This document shows positions 48,301-59,147 of a DNA stretch of 64,000 nucleotides, in pieces. Numbering within the stretch: the first letter of the stretch is position 1; every line of letters begins with the position of its first letter. Origin of the DNA: Pseudofabraea citricarpa (Eukaryota; Ascomycota; Leotiomycetes; Helotiales; Dermateaceae); NCBI GenBank assembly GCA_029641185.1, contig JAPWGK010000002.1, forward strand, positions 1 through 64,000, written 5' to 3'. A program made the translations under genes and the position numbers. The notes below the pieces were generated by a model. It made no database searches. It saw only the letters and a list, made by a program, of their open reading frames with translations, and was not told the origin of the DNA.

Positions 48301-48899
48301 GGCTATAGCGTGGAAAGTTCTTAAGTAGAATAGTATATTTTATAAGTACGAAGGTAAATTACTACCTTTAGAAATATATACTAGGGCGTAGATAAATTAC
48401 CAAATATTAAGGTCGCCTAAGGTAAGAGAATAACCTCTTAGATAGTTTATACTAGACTTTATTATAGCGATTTTATAATCCTCTAAAAACCTTATAATAT
48501 CTGCTTACTAAGTAATATAAAAGCTTTTAAGATATTTATTATCTAAAAGAAAAGTAATTTAAAAGAATATATCTTTTTAGCTTTAATATAACTAAGATAT
48601 AAGAATATAATATAAATATTATAAGAGTTAAAAATTCGCGCTTTTTATATTTATAAACTAGAAATTACTAGGAAATTTAATAATTTCTTTTTATTATTAA
48701 AAGTACTAAATATATATTAAATATACTAAACTTTATATACTTTTATATTTATAAAAAACTAAAGGTATCACGTGCGTACGCTTAGTATTAGTAGCACGTT
48801 AGTAATATTAGTTATATAATAAGAATTAATTCTTATTTATAATATTAGACTAAAAGAATAAGTTATTAATACGTAAAAATAATATATTAATTATATTAT

Positions 48900-49455
48900 T
48901 AGGGTTTATAATATTATTAATACTAGTATTTTCTTAGTTACCTTTAGGTATTATAATATTATATATACTAATATTCTTTCTATTACTTTTAATAATTATA
49001 TTATTATTAATATTAGTATTCTCTTAGTTATCTTTAGATATTATAATATTATATATATTAATATTTTCTTTATTACTTCTAATAATTATATTATTATTAA
49101 TACTAGTATTCTCTTAATTACTTCTAAGTATTATAATATTATATATACTAGTATTTTCTTAGTTATCTTTAGATATTATAATATTATTAATACTAGTATT
49201 CTTTTAGTTATCTTTAGGTATTATAATATTATTAATACTAGTATTCTTTTTATTACTTTTAATAATTATATTATTATTAATACTAGTATTCTCTTAGTTA
49301 CTTCTAAGTATTATAATATTATTAATACTAATATTCTCTTAGTTATCTTTAGGTATTATAATATTATTAATACTAGTATTCTTTTTATTACTTTTAGGTA
49401 TTATAATATTATATATATTAGTATTCTTTTTATTACTTCTAATAATCGTAATATT
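48900..49455. repeat. Minisatellite, 45-bp period, about 12 copies
   Basis: Imperfect tandem copies of a 45-bp unit of the form TATTATAATATTATTAATAC followed by TAGTATTCT and TTATTACTTTTAGG. Copies differ mainly at C/T and A/G positions, as expected if a GC-richer array had been mutated. The 45-bp period equals 15 codons, so the ancestor may have been a coding repeat. Confidence 0.85.
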
Positions 49456-49479
49456 ATTTAAATCTACTAGTAATATTTA

Positions 49480-50110
49480 AAAATTAAACTTAAATTAGTC
49501 TTAAAATAAGCCTTAAAACTTATCTTAAAAGTTATCTTAAATTTAAATTAACTTTAAAACTTATCTTAAAACTTATCTTAAATCTAAACTAGCCTTAAAA
49601 CTTATTTTAAAAGTTATCTTAAGTCTAAATTAGTCTTAAAAGTTATCTTAAGTTTAAATTAATCTTAAAACTTATCTTAAATTTAAATTAGTCTTAAAAC
49701 TTATCTTAAATTTAAATTAATCTTAAAACTTATCTTAAATCTAAATTAGCCTTAAAACTTACCTTAAGTTTAAACTAGTCTTAAAACTTATCTTAAATCT
49801 TATCTCGAATTTTATCTTAAATCTTATCTTAAATCTAAATTAATCTCGAAACTTATCTTAAATCTAAATTAATCTTAAAACTTATCTTAAATCTAAATTA
49901 GCCTTAAAACTTATTTTAAATTTAAATTAGCCTTAAAACTTATCTTAAGCTTAAATTAGTCTTAAAATTTACCTTAAAAATTACCTTTAATCTAAACTAG
50001 TTTTATTATTATTAATATCTTAAAATTATCTTTAAAAGTTATTTTAAATCTAAATAAGTCTTAAAATTAGCTTTATTATTATAAATACCTTAAAATTAAA
50101 TTAATCTTAA
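49480..50110. repeat. Minisatellite, about 29-bp period, about 20 copies
   Basis: Imperfect tandem copies of CTTAAAACTTATCTTAAATC plus TAAATTAGC. A few copies keep CTCGAAAC or CTCGAAT where others have CTTAAAA/CTTAAAT, which points to CpG-containing ancestral units later changed to TpA. Confidence 0.85.
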
Positions 50111-51739
50111 AATTAGCTTTATTATTATAAATATCTTAAAACTAAATTAATCTACTAATAAACTAATTATTATTATTATTAAATTAATTTAATAAGTTAT
50201 ATATTATTATAAATTTTAATTTCTCTCTTATTATATTTTATAATATCTTACTTAGATTAACTTAGATATATATAAGAGTTTTATTATTAGTATATTTATA
50301 TTTCTCTTAAATAATTAAGCTTATCTAAAATATAATTATATTTAATTACTAGCTAATTAAGTTATAAAAGCTTTCCTAGGTATAATTTATTAAGATTATA
50401 ATATTAGATATTATATCTTCTTAATCTTTATTATTACTAATATTATTAGGATTAAAACTCTTAATCTAATATAATTATATTATTTATACTAAGTTATCTT
50501 ATATATTAAATATTTTAGAGCGAGTATTTCTTTATAATTATAAAAACTAATATTAAATATTAGATTTTAATTTAAAGATATATTATTTATATTTATTTAT
50601 TTTACTTATTTTTTCTTCTTATAATTAGAGTTTTTTATTAACTTAGACTTAAAAGTAAATAAAAATAATATTAATTTTATTTAACTAATTATATATAATA
50701 TAAAATCTATTAGATTATTACTAGGTAATAACCTTATAATAAACTTAATTTAATTAGCTTTTATCTTATATAATATTTAATATAATATACTTATATAAAA
50801 TCTAATTTATTAGCTAAATTATTTAAAGAATTCTCTTATTAGTTTATTATTAGCTTAATTATATTTATTAATATATCTTTAGAATTAAGCTAAAATACTT
50901 TCTTAATAAGTATTTATTAGATAAAAAGTTATTTATCTTTAGATTATTATTCTTAACTTCTTTTAACCTAGAAAAAAATATTTATTAAATAAGTATTAGT
51001 TTAATATCTTAAATAATTATTAGGTTATTATATATTTAAAATTACTTATACTTATTATAACTTTATTATCTTAATTATAAGAAGATATAAATATAATAAA
51101 TAAAATTATAATATAAATAATAATAATTATATAAATAAATAATAACTTAAATTAGTCTTAAATAATATTATACTTAGTTTTTATCTAAAACCTATTTATT
51201 TTAAAGAAAATAATTAGGCTTTTAATAATTAGATTATTAAGTTATTTTTTCTAGTTAACTTATATATTATTAGTTAATTAATATAAAATAAAATATAATA
51301 TATATTAACTTATTTAAAGTTAAATAATAATATTATATATTAATTATATAATTTTAACTAAAATATATAATACTTTTTATCTATTATAATATATAAAATA
51401 TAAAGTAAATAAGAGATTAATATAGCTAATTAATAATAAAAGATCTAAGTATAAGAAGAGAAAAAGAAAAAAAAGAAAAGAAAATATAAGAAGCTAATTA
51501 TAAGTAATTCTTCTTATTATACTAATATTTACTTTCTAAGTATTTTCTATTATATATATTCTTAGGTAAATAAATATATAAAATAAGTTATATATAATTT
51601 ATTTTACTTAGTAAATTTTTAGTTATATAATCTAGATTAATAAGTTATAATATAAGATAAATAAAATATATATAAGAGAAGTAAATATATAATATATATT
51701 TTAAGTAACTTATATAAGAATTATAATATTATCTTTCTT

Positions 51740-53170
51740 TTAAGTATTTAATTTTTATATTAGATAAAATTTATCTAGATATCTAAAATAAAAATCTCTT
51801 AGAATTTCTTATATATTCTTAAAATTTTCTACTAGATATTATTTTAGATCTAATAATTATTATATTTATTTAATTTTATAGAAAACTTTTCCTTTAATTA
51901 TTTTTACGTCTTTAATATCTTTTACTTCTTATTTATTATTTTCTTTTATATTAATTAATAGGAATTTAATTTCTTTTTATCCTAGTAATAAATCGTCTAG
52001 GTTTTTATATAATAAGTTAAAGTAAAATATAAGATAAATTTTAAGTTCTAGTAATAACTTTATTTTATAAAAACTTAGCTTAATTTTTTTCTTAATCTTA
52101 TAAAGTCTTTTATTCTTATATTCTAGTTTCCTTAAAGGTTTTTATATTTAGATATTTTTTATTAAAATATAAACTTTATCTTTTAGTTTATAATTTAATA
52201 CTAGTAATTATTTCTTATTTATATATTTTTTTATTTTATTTTAGGACTAAGTTATTTTTTTATATATAAATTTTTAAGTATCTTTTATTTTTTTTATAAA
52301 TTCTATTACTTATCTTTTATCTAGTTTACTTTTTACTAATTATAATTAATTAATCTTTATATTTTTCTAGTTAAAATTTATTCTTAGTTTATATCTTTTA
52401 TTTATAAAAAATAATATAATTTTTATACTTATAAATTAGTATTTATTTCTTATAAATTCTATTATTAGTAAGGTTTAATTCTAGTTATCTTATAAGTAAT
52501 TAGTATAAGCTCTTAGGTAATATTTTATTTTCGTATTTTTTTTTTTTATTTAGCTATTTATCTCTAGATATATTATAATAAATAATTAAATATTAATTCC
52601 TAATATCTTATAAAACTTTTTTTATATCTTACTTATAAATTAAGAATCTTTATTAAAAATATAAGTTATAAGTAATTTATAATATTTTTATATATTTTTT
52701 AGGAATAATTTAGTAGTTTCTTTTATATTTATTCTTTTATCTTTATATTTATAAAAAATATAATATCTTTCTTTTAATAATCTATAGATTATAACTAAGA
52801 TAATATTAAATTTATTACTTTTTAGAAGTCTAGTTATAAAGTTTATAGATATATAACTCTAAGATTTATCTAATATTAATAGTAATTCTAGGTATCTTTA
52901 GTAAATAATATTATTTAATTTAGACTTTCTATAAATATAATAGTTTCTAATATATTAATTAAGGTTTTTATTTATATTCTTTTAGATATAATTATCTTAT
53001 AAAAGGATTAATATTCCTTCTTAGCTAAGATATTTAATTATAAGTTTTTTATATATTTTCTAAATTAATTTTATTTTATAAGCTTCTAGAACTTAAACTT
53101 AGTTCTTATAAAATAAGATATTATCTTAATTTTTATAATATAACTTAGGAATATCTTTTATTATAATAAG
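51740..53170 (-). pseudogene. Ty3/gypsy chromovirus integrase and chromodomain, decayed
   Basis: Conceptual translation of the minus strand, ignoring many stops, gives a recognisable order. First comes an integrase N-terminal zinc-finger-like piece (about 53,170-52,900). The catalytic core follows (ISINFIARLLKSNKFNIILV near 52,830; TNNRIYKK further on), then a GPY-type region. A chromodomain-like end lies near 51,750-51,830 (NFKNI, EILRDFYFRYLDKF). Stops are mostly TAA/TAG at positions where CAA/CAG/TGG would fit. This is the 3' part of a Ty3/gypsy chromovirus pol inactivated by RIP-like mutation. It is not functional. Confidence 0.75.
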
Positions 53171-53189
53171 GTAATAAATATTAGAGCGT

Positions 53190-56100
53190 ATTCGAATTTA
53201 TAGTATTATAAATATAATAGGTAACTAATATAATATATATAATTATATATAAGGTATATTTAGTAATTAAATTAATAGTTATAAAAGTAAGAGGTAAAAG
53301 AAGTAATTAATTAATTATAATAATAAAGTATAAATAATAGTATATAACTTCTAAAGTACTTAAAAAGTACTTATAAAGCCCTTATATAATAGTACCTAAG
53401 GTAGTAATAACTCTTTATAAAAGTAAAGAAAGTAATAAAATTAAGTATATAACCCTATTATATTTATTTCTTATATAATAACCTTTCTTATAATACTATT
53501 AGGTATCTCTTATTTTTAATAAATTAAAGTTAAGGTATAAGATATATATCTCTTATAACTTTAGGCTATTATAATCCGCTCCTCTAATTATCTTCTAAAA
53601 GATAATCTTATAACTCTTAGATTACTTTTCCCTTATAATAAATAAACTTATATTCCTCTAATAAATACTCCTAATAACTAGTTAAGTTATTCTTAGCTTA
53701 GATCTCTTATAGGAATCGTTACTCTTAGTATAAAACTAAGTATTTTAACTATAGAAAATCTCTTAACTTAAGATATAAAGCTATAATTCTTTTTTCTTTT
53801 TATTTAGATATACTATAAACTCTAATATTTATTATTCTTACCTTCTAAAGATTAATTTAATATTATACTTTTCCTTTTAATTATAATTATAATACTTATC
53901 TTCTATTATATAAAAAAAGAATATTTTAGTTAAATCGCCTCTTACTTATAAATTCCTTTACTTTCTTTATTCGAACTAAAATAAAATATCTTTATAACTC
54001 TAACTTTATAATATCTTACTAAGTCTTTATTATTCTTTTCTTTTAATCTCTAATATATTTACTTTTTCTCTTTTAGACCTAGTAAGTCCTTTTATAATCT
54101 TTATCCCTAGTTCTTAAATTATTTATTATTAATCTTATTATATAAGTTAGTAATATATATTAATCTACCTTTATACTAATTATTCCTTATATTATAGCCT
54201 TAATCTAAGTATAAAACTCTTAATTTTATTTCTAAGAAACTAGCTATAAATTATTTTAATATAATAAGTTTATTTTTCTTCCTTTTATTATCTTTTATAA
54301 GAGCTTAATAAGAGTTCGTATAATTAACTATAAGCGCTTATACTAAATATAAGAACCTATTATTATAATAAAAGATAATACTTATACTAGTATCCTCTTA
54401 TATAAGTTTTTTATTTTATCTTACTTTATAAAAGTTTTACTAGATTATCTTATAAAAGATAAATAATATTTTATTAAGATATTTTATATACTAAGTAATT
54501 ATAAGGATATTTATTACTTTAAACAGGTATATATCTTAAATTATTATATCTAGGCCTAAGTTAACTCTTATATAAATTATCTTTATCCTAGAGAAAAAGA
54601 TAATTATAAATACTAATAAGTTAATAAGCGTATACTTTAACTTAGTTTTAATATCCTTAGATTTTATTATCTTATATAATACTCTTAATAGGCTTAAGGA
54701 TAAGTTTTATTTTACTAAATATTAAGCTATCTTTAAGCTAATAGTAAAATATTAGTATAAACTTTATATAAAGCTAGGCTTACCTAAATATCCTTTTACT
54801 TTTAATAATTCGATTATCTCTAATAATCCTAAGAATATATAACTTATAAAATAAGAGGTTATTAGTAAAGTAATATAATAATAAGCTAAGACTCTTATAA
54901 TCTTAGAGTATAATTACTTCTTATTTAATACTCTTAATAATAAAAATAAAATAATAGCTTTTATCTTTAAAGTTTTATATAATATACTTCTAAAAAAGAA
55001 CTCGCTCTAGGTACTAAAAGATATATATTATAAATTAGGTTTACCTAATAATACTTAAAATCCTTTACTAAAGTATTATAATTATCTAATTATTATTTAT
55101 AAGTCTTATTATATTACTTTTATAAAACTTATACCTACTTTTATAAGTTTCCTAGCCTTATTATTTATTATCTAGCTATTAACTTTAGTCTTAGAAGGAA
55201 ATTCTAAGTTAAGAAGGTAAAAAAGAGATTATACCTAATATCTTATTTAACTTCTTAAATAAGAATAAGTTAAAGGTAAGAAAATATCTTTATAACTACT
55301 TAAAGAAAATCTTAACTTTATAAAAGAGCTTTTATACTAAGAAGTAAGAAAAAAAGCTCTAGTTTATTAATTATCCTCTAATAAGTTTATCCTTTTACTT
55401 AATAAGACTTTACTAAGTATTAACTAAGTATTTATAAAATTTAATATATAATATAAAGAACTTATTTTATATTTATTAAAAGAAGAAGGTTATTACTAGT
55501 AATCTTAAGTTTATTTAAAAGAAGCTTTTAAAGTTTATAAATATTATCTTAAAAGATTAGGTTTATAATTTAAAGTAATACTTAGACTTTATAATTAAGA
55601 AAATTATTCTAGTAACTCCTAAGTTAAAAGGTAGTTAACTATTAAGTAATATAAGCTTTTTATCTGCTAGTACTTTAACTTTTAGTTATTAGACTCGATT
55701 ATAAAGTTAGGCTTTAACTTAGCCTCTTACTTTTAATACTAAGATTATATTACCTATTATTTTAATTAGATTAAAAGGAGACTAGTTTAATATTCTAGTT
55801 AAAAAGTATAAGTAATTATATTATTAAGTTAAGTTATATTTATCTTTCTTAGTAAAAGAAAAGAATAATAAGATTATAGCTTTAAAGAACCTAGTTATAA
55901 ATCTAAAAGATAATATAAGTATTTCTAAGAATATTATTACTCTTATTATTAATAAAAGTATTAATCCCTTTAATACTAGCGACTTTAATCGTATTAATAA
56001 AGCTATTAATTAATAGGCTAAGGATATAAGTATAAATATTAATAGTAATTCCTATAATAAAGATAATAACTAGAAAGAAGAAAAAGAAGAAAAATCTCTT

Positions 56101-57480
56101 TTTATTTCTTTATCTTATAAAGTATACTCTTAGTAAGGGATCCTTATATACCTAAAGAATACTCTAAAACGTTCTTTTAGTCCTAATAATAACTAGATTT
56201 CTTTACCTTTAAAGCGATCGTATTATAATACTTCTAGTATTACTTTTACTTTTTTATTATCTTCTAAAAAGCTAAAAGCTCTTATAAAATTATTCTTATA
56301 TTCTCTTTATATTAAGAGAGCCTTTTTTACGCTTATTATACTACTTAATTATTCTTATCCTTTAGGTAATAGATATTATTCTTATATTATTAGTTCTAAT
56401 TACTTAAAGTATTATATTCGTATAAGTAATTTATTTCTAACTTATATAATCTTAGCTAATATTATCCTAGCCTAAGTATCTTAATAAGCTAGATATCTTT
56501 ATTCTTAAGATTCGAAATAAGGCTTTTATATTATATTACTTTTATAATACTAAGAATAAAAAGGATAAAATAACTAAGAGACTAAATAAATACTTAAGCG
56601 ACCTCTAGATTTTAGTTAATATTATATACGATTTAAAATAAATTATACTAGTAATTTATAATCGCTTTTATAAAAAGAACCTTTTATTATTTTCTAAGGG
56701 TTACTTAGAGCTCTATAAAGCTTATAAAGAGTATAATAAGGCTTTAGAGGTTCTTAAGAAAGCTAATTATATAAAGAAGAAGCTTATTACTAATACTTTT
56801 ATTATTATTATTCTTATATTTATCTTTATTATTACCTTTATTAAACCTAATAATAATAATAGTTAAGATAAGTTAATCCGCCTTTATAATAACTTTAATA
56901 AGTTTAAGAAGTTTACTAAGAAGACTTTATATATAATCTAGGAGTCTTAGTAAGAAATCCTTTTATATTTTACTCTTATAAAGTCTTTACTTAAGCGTTT
57001 ATAATAATAAATTATTTCTAGGTTTAGAATTCTTATTTTTTAATACCTAGTCTTATATATAATTATACGTTTAGATAAATAAATAGATTTATACTTATAA
57101 AATTAAAGTATTATTCTACTTAATAATTTATAATATTCTTATCTTATATTTATATAAATTTTATTTAAAATTATTTAAAGAATTACCTAGGTAAACTTAT
57201 TAATAATACCTAGAGTACTTAATATATACTTAGTAAGAACTCCTAGAGTCTTATTATAACTTTTAATCCCTAAAGGACTTTTTATAATTTAAGGACTTTC
57301 TTCTCTTTCCTCTAATATACTAGTTATCTCTTAACTATAAAAAAAAATTTTTAAATAAAGAAATAATACTTAAATTAAGAAAATAAAATTAAACTTAAAC
57401 GAATAATATTTAAAAATAATAATAATAATATAAAAGGAAATTTATTAGTAAAATATCAAATAAAAGGAGCTACTAAAAGA
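53190..57480. other. Unidentified 4.3-kb unit lying between integrase and RT remnants
   Basis: RNase H and the second half of RT should lie between RT (ending near 57,500) and integrase (starting near 53,170), but they are not found. Instead there are about 4.3 kb of AT-rich sequence that, on the plus strand, contains long stretches with coding-like texture (for example 54,500-55,600 and 55,950-56,870, with clusters of GAAGAAGAA and balanced codons between stops). I do not recognise the product. It could be a second mobile element nested in the first, or a rearrangement that deleted part of pol. Confidence 0.5.
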
Positions 57481-58749
57481 TATTTAAATTTTAAACGAGC
57501 TTTATCTAATATAAAAAATAATAAGCTTTTTATCTTTTTTAGTTTAAAATCTAATTTTATTAAAAGTATATCTAATATTTAGCTTTAATAAAAACTTAGT
57601 TTTTCTTATTTTTACTAAAGTCTTATTTATTAAAAGTAAAAGATATTTATTCTTTTTTATAATTACGTTTAGCTTTTTATAATTAATATAAAATCTTAAT
57701 CTTCTTTTAGGCTTTTATATAAAAAGAATTAATAATAAGTAAAATATTTTATTTATATTAATAAAGTCTTTTACTAATTATTTTTTAATATAAGTTCTAA
57801 TAAGTTCGAGTTTCTCTTAAGATATCTTATATAAAAGAATATATCTAAGATTTATTTCTCTTATAAGTTTAATATAATAATTATAACTCTTATATAATAA
57901 TAATTAATTTATAATCTTTTTTAAGAATATTTTAATTAAGTCTTATAATTCTTTTAAGAGATATTTCTTAATATTAATTTCTCTTTTAGTATTTCTTTAT
58001 TATTATTTAATAATATTCTTTAGAGAAATAATAAATATTATTATTTCTTTTTATCTTATCTTTCTTTTAAATCTAAGAATACTAATATATAAAGGTTTTT
58101 ATTTTAATAAATTTACTTTTTTTTACTTAGCTTTTTATTTTATTTCTTTAATTTTTTATATAACTTTTTCTTTTATATATCTAAGTTTTAACTCTTTTTT
58201 ATATTTATTTTTTCTTTTTTTAGAACTCTTAGTAATTTCTTTCTTAATTAGCTTTTTTTTATTTTTAAAGATTTTTAAAGTTATAAATAACTTATTAGAG
58301 AATTCTTTTATTTTATCTTTCTTTAAGATCTTAGTAATTTTAATTATTTTTTTATAAATATATAAATCTTCTTTTTTATTTATATAAGAAGAAATAAAGC
58401 TTAGTATTTAAATTTTTAGTAATTTCTTAAAATCTCTTATATTAAATATAACTTTATTTTTTATTATATCTAATAGTATATTTTATAGAGATATTTATAT
58501 TTTTCTAAGTATAATATTATATTTTTTAAGTTTTATAATCTAGAAGAAACTTAGTAATTTTTATTTTTAATTAATTTTAAAGTTAACTAAGATTTTATAT
58601 TTAATAAAAGGTATTTTTTTATTATTAAATTTAATAAAAGATTTTAGGTATTATAATTTTATAAGTCTAATTTATTTAATTTAAGATATTTATTATATAA
58701 AAGATTCGTTTATAAAATTTTTACTAAGGTATTTAATATTAAATAATAG
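53896..58749 (+). repeat. Left arm of a large palindrome
   Basis: This arm is the reverse complement of 59,147-64,000. Position 53,896 pairs with 64,000 and 58,750 pairs with 59,146, so the coordinate sum is 117,896 throughout with no net indel over 4.85 kb. Spot checks at 54 kb, 56.2 kb, 57.0 kb and 58.0 kb were identical. One mismatch was seen within 10 bp of the telomere junction. The palindrome continues past the window end. Confidence 0.95.
57500..58748 (-). pseudogene. Ty3/gypsy protease-reverse transcriptase, decayed and cut by the telomere
   Basis: On the minus strand, ignoring stops, the sequence from 57,705 down to 57,544 reads as the RT palm start: RRLRFYINYKKLN, then KNKYLLLLINKTL and KLNIRYTFNKIRF. 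It is preceded at about 57,760-57,960 by LELIRTYIKK and FLKKDYK pieces, in the order expected upstream of RT. From about 58,300 to 58,700 the remnant resembles a retropepsin region (NIILYLEKYKYL, IKNKVIFNIRDFKKLLK). The TTAGGG tract begins where the protease's N-terminal part and gag should be, so the element has lost its 5' portion. Confidence 0.75.
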
Positions 58750-58873
58750 GTTAGGGTTAGGGTTAGGGGTTAGGGTTAGGTTAGGGTTAGGGTTAGGGTA
58801 GGGTTAGGGTTAGGGTTAGGGTTAGGTTGGGTTAGGGTTAGGGTTAGGGTTAGGGTTAGGGTTTAGGGTTAGG
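58749..58873 (+). repeat. Telomere repeats, TTAGGG orientation
   Basis: About 20 copies of TTAGGG with length variants (TTAGGGG, TTAGG, TAGGG, TTGGG). Read on the plus strand this is the orientation of a right-hand chromosome end, and the tract abuts the decayed gypsy element directly without a subtelomeric spacer. Confidence 0.97.
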
Positions 58874-59021
58874 CTATACAATGACTCTGGAATCTTCTCT
58901 GCAATTCCTCCATCACTCACTTTTATTAATATTCCATCAAACTCTACGCGATTGTATTGGATTGTATAAAGTGAGTGAGAGGAGAGATTGCATATTAAGT
59001 CTTCCAAGTCATTGTATAGCC
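58872..59021. repeat. Imperfect 150-bp hairpin at the palindrome centre
   Basis: Non-telomeric, mixed-composition sequence between the two telomere tracts. Its ends are a perfect 15-bp inverted repeat (GGCTATACAATGACT and its complement). Inside, the two halves stay similar but with indels (TGGAA, GCAAT and CACTCACTTT occur in the same order on both strands). The centre near 58,947 coincides with that of the large palindrome. Confidence 0.85.
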
Positions 59022-59147
59022 CCTAACCCTATACCCTAAACCCTAGACCCTAACCCTAACCCTAACCCTAAACCCCTAACCCTAACCCTAAACCCCTAAC
59101 CCTAACCCTAACCTAACCCTAACCCTCCTAAACCCTAACCCCTAACC
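59020..59147 (-). repeat. Telomere repeats, CCCTAA orientation
   Basis: About 20 copies of CCCTAA with variants (CCCCTAA, CCTAA, CCCTATA, CCCTAGA). Orientation is that of a left-hand chromosome end, so the two tracts face each other head to head. Variant positions do not mirror those of the left tract exactly. Confidence 0.97.

Larger units (their letters stand above)
48230..51739. other. AT-rich RIP-like block, no intact genes
   Basis: G and C almost vanish and TpA is dense, the signature expected of repeat-induced point mutation. No frame of useful length remains. It includes the two minisatellites listed separately. The part from about 50,200 to 51,740 lies downstream (3') of the decayed gypsy pol on the minus strand and would be where its 3' untranslated region and LTR belong, but I could not define LTR ends. 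Confidence 0.7.

Noticed and set aside
48900..50110. Possible CRISPR-like array
   Set aside because: The repeats are contiguous tandem copies without unique spacers, in a eukaryotic RIP-like block.
58822..59007. Frame ending in a repeated Asn-Pro tail
   Set aside because: The repeat is translated telomere sequence and the rest is the hairpin segment.
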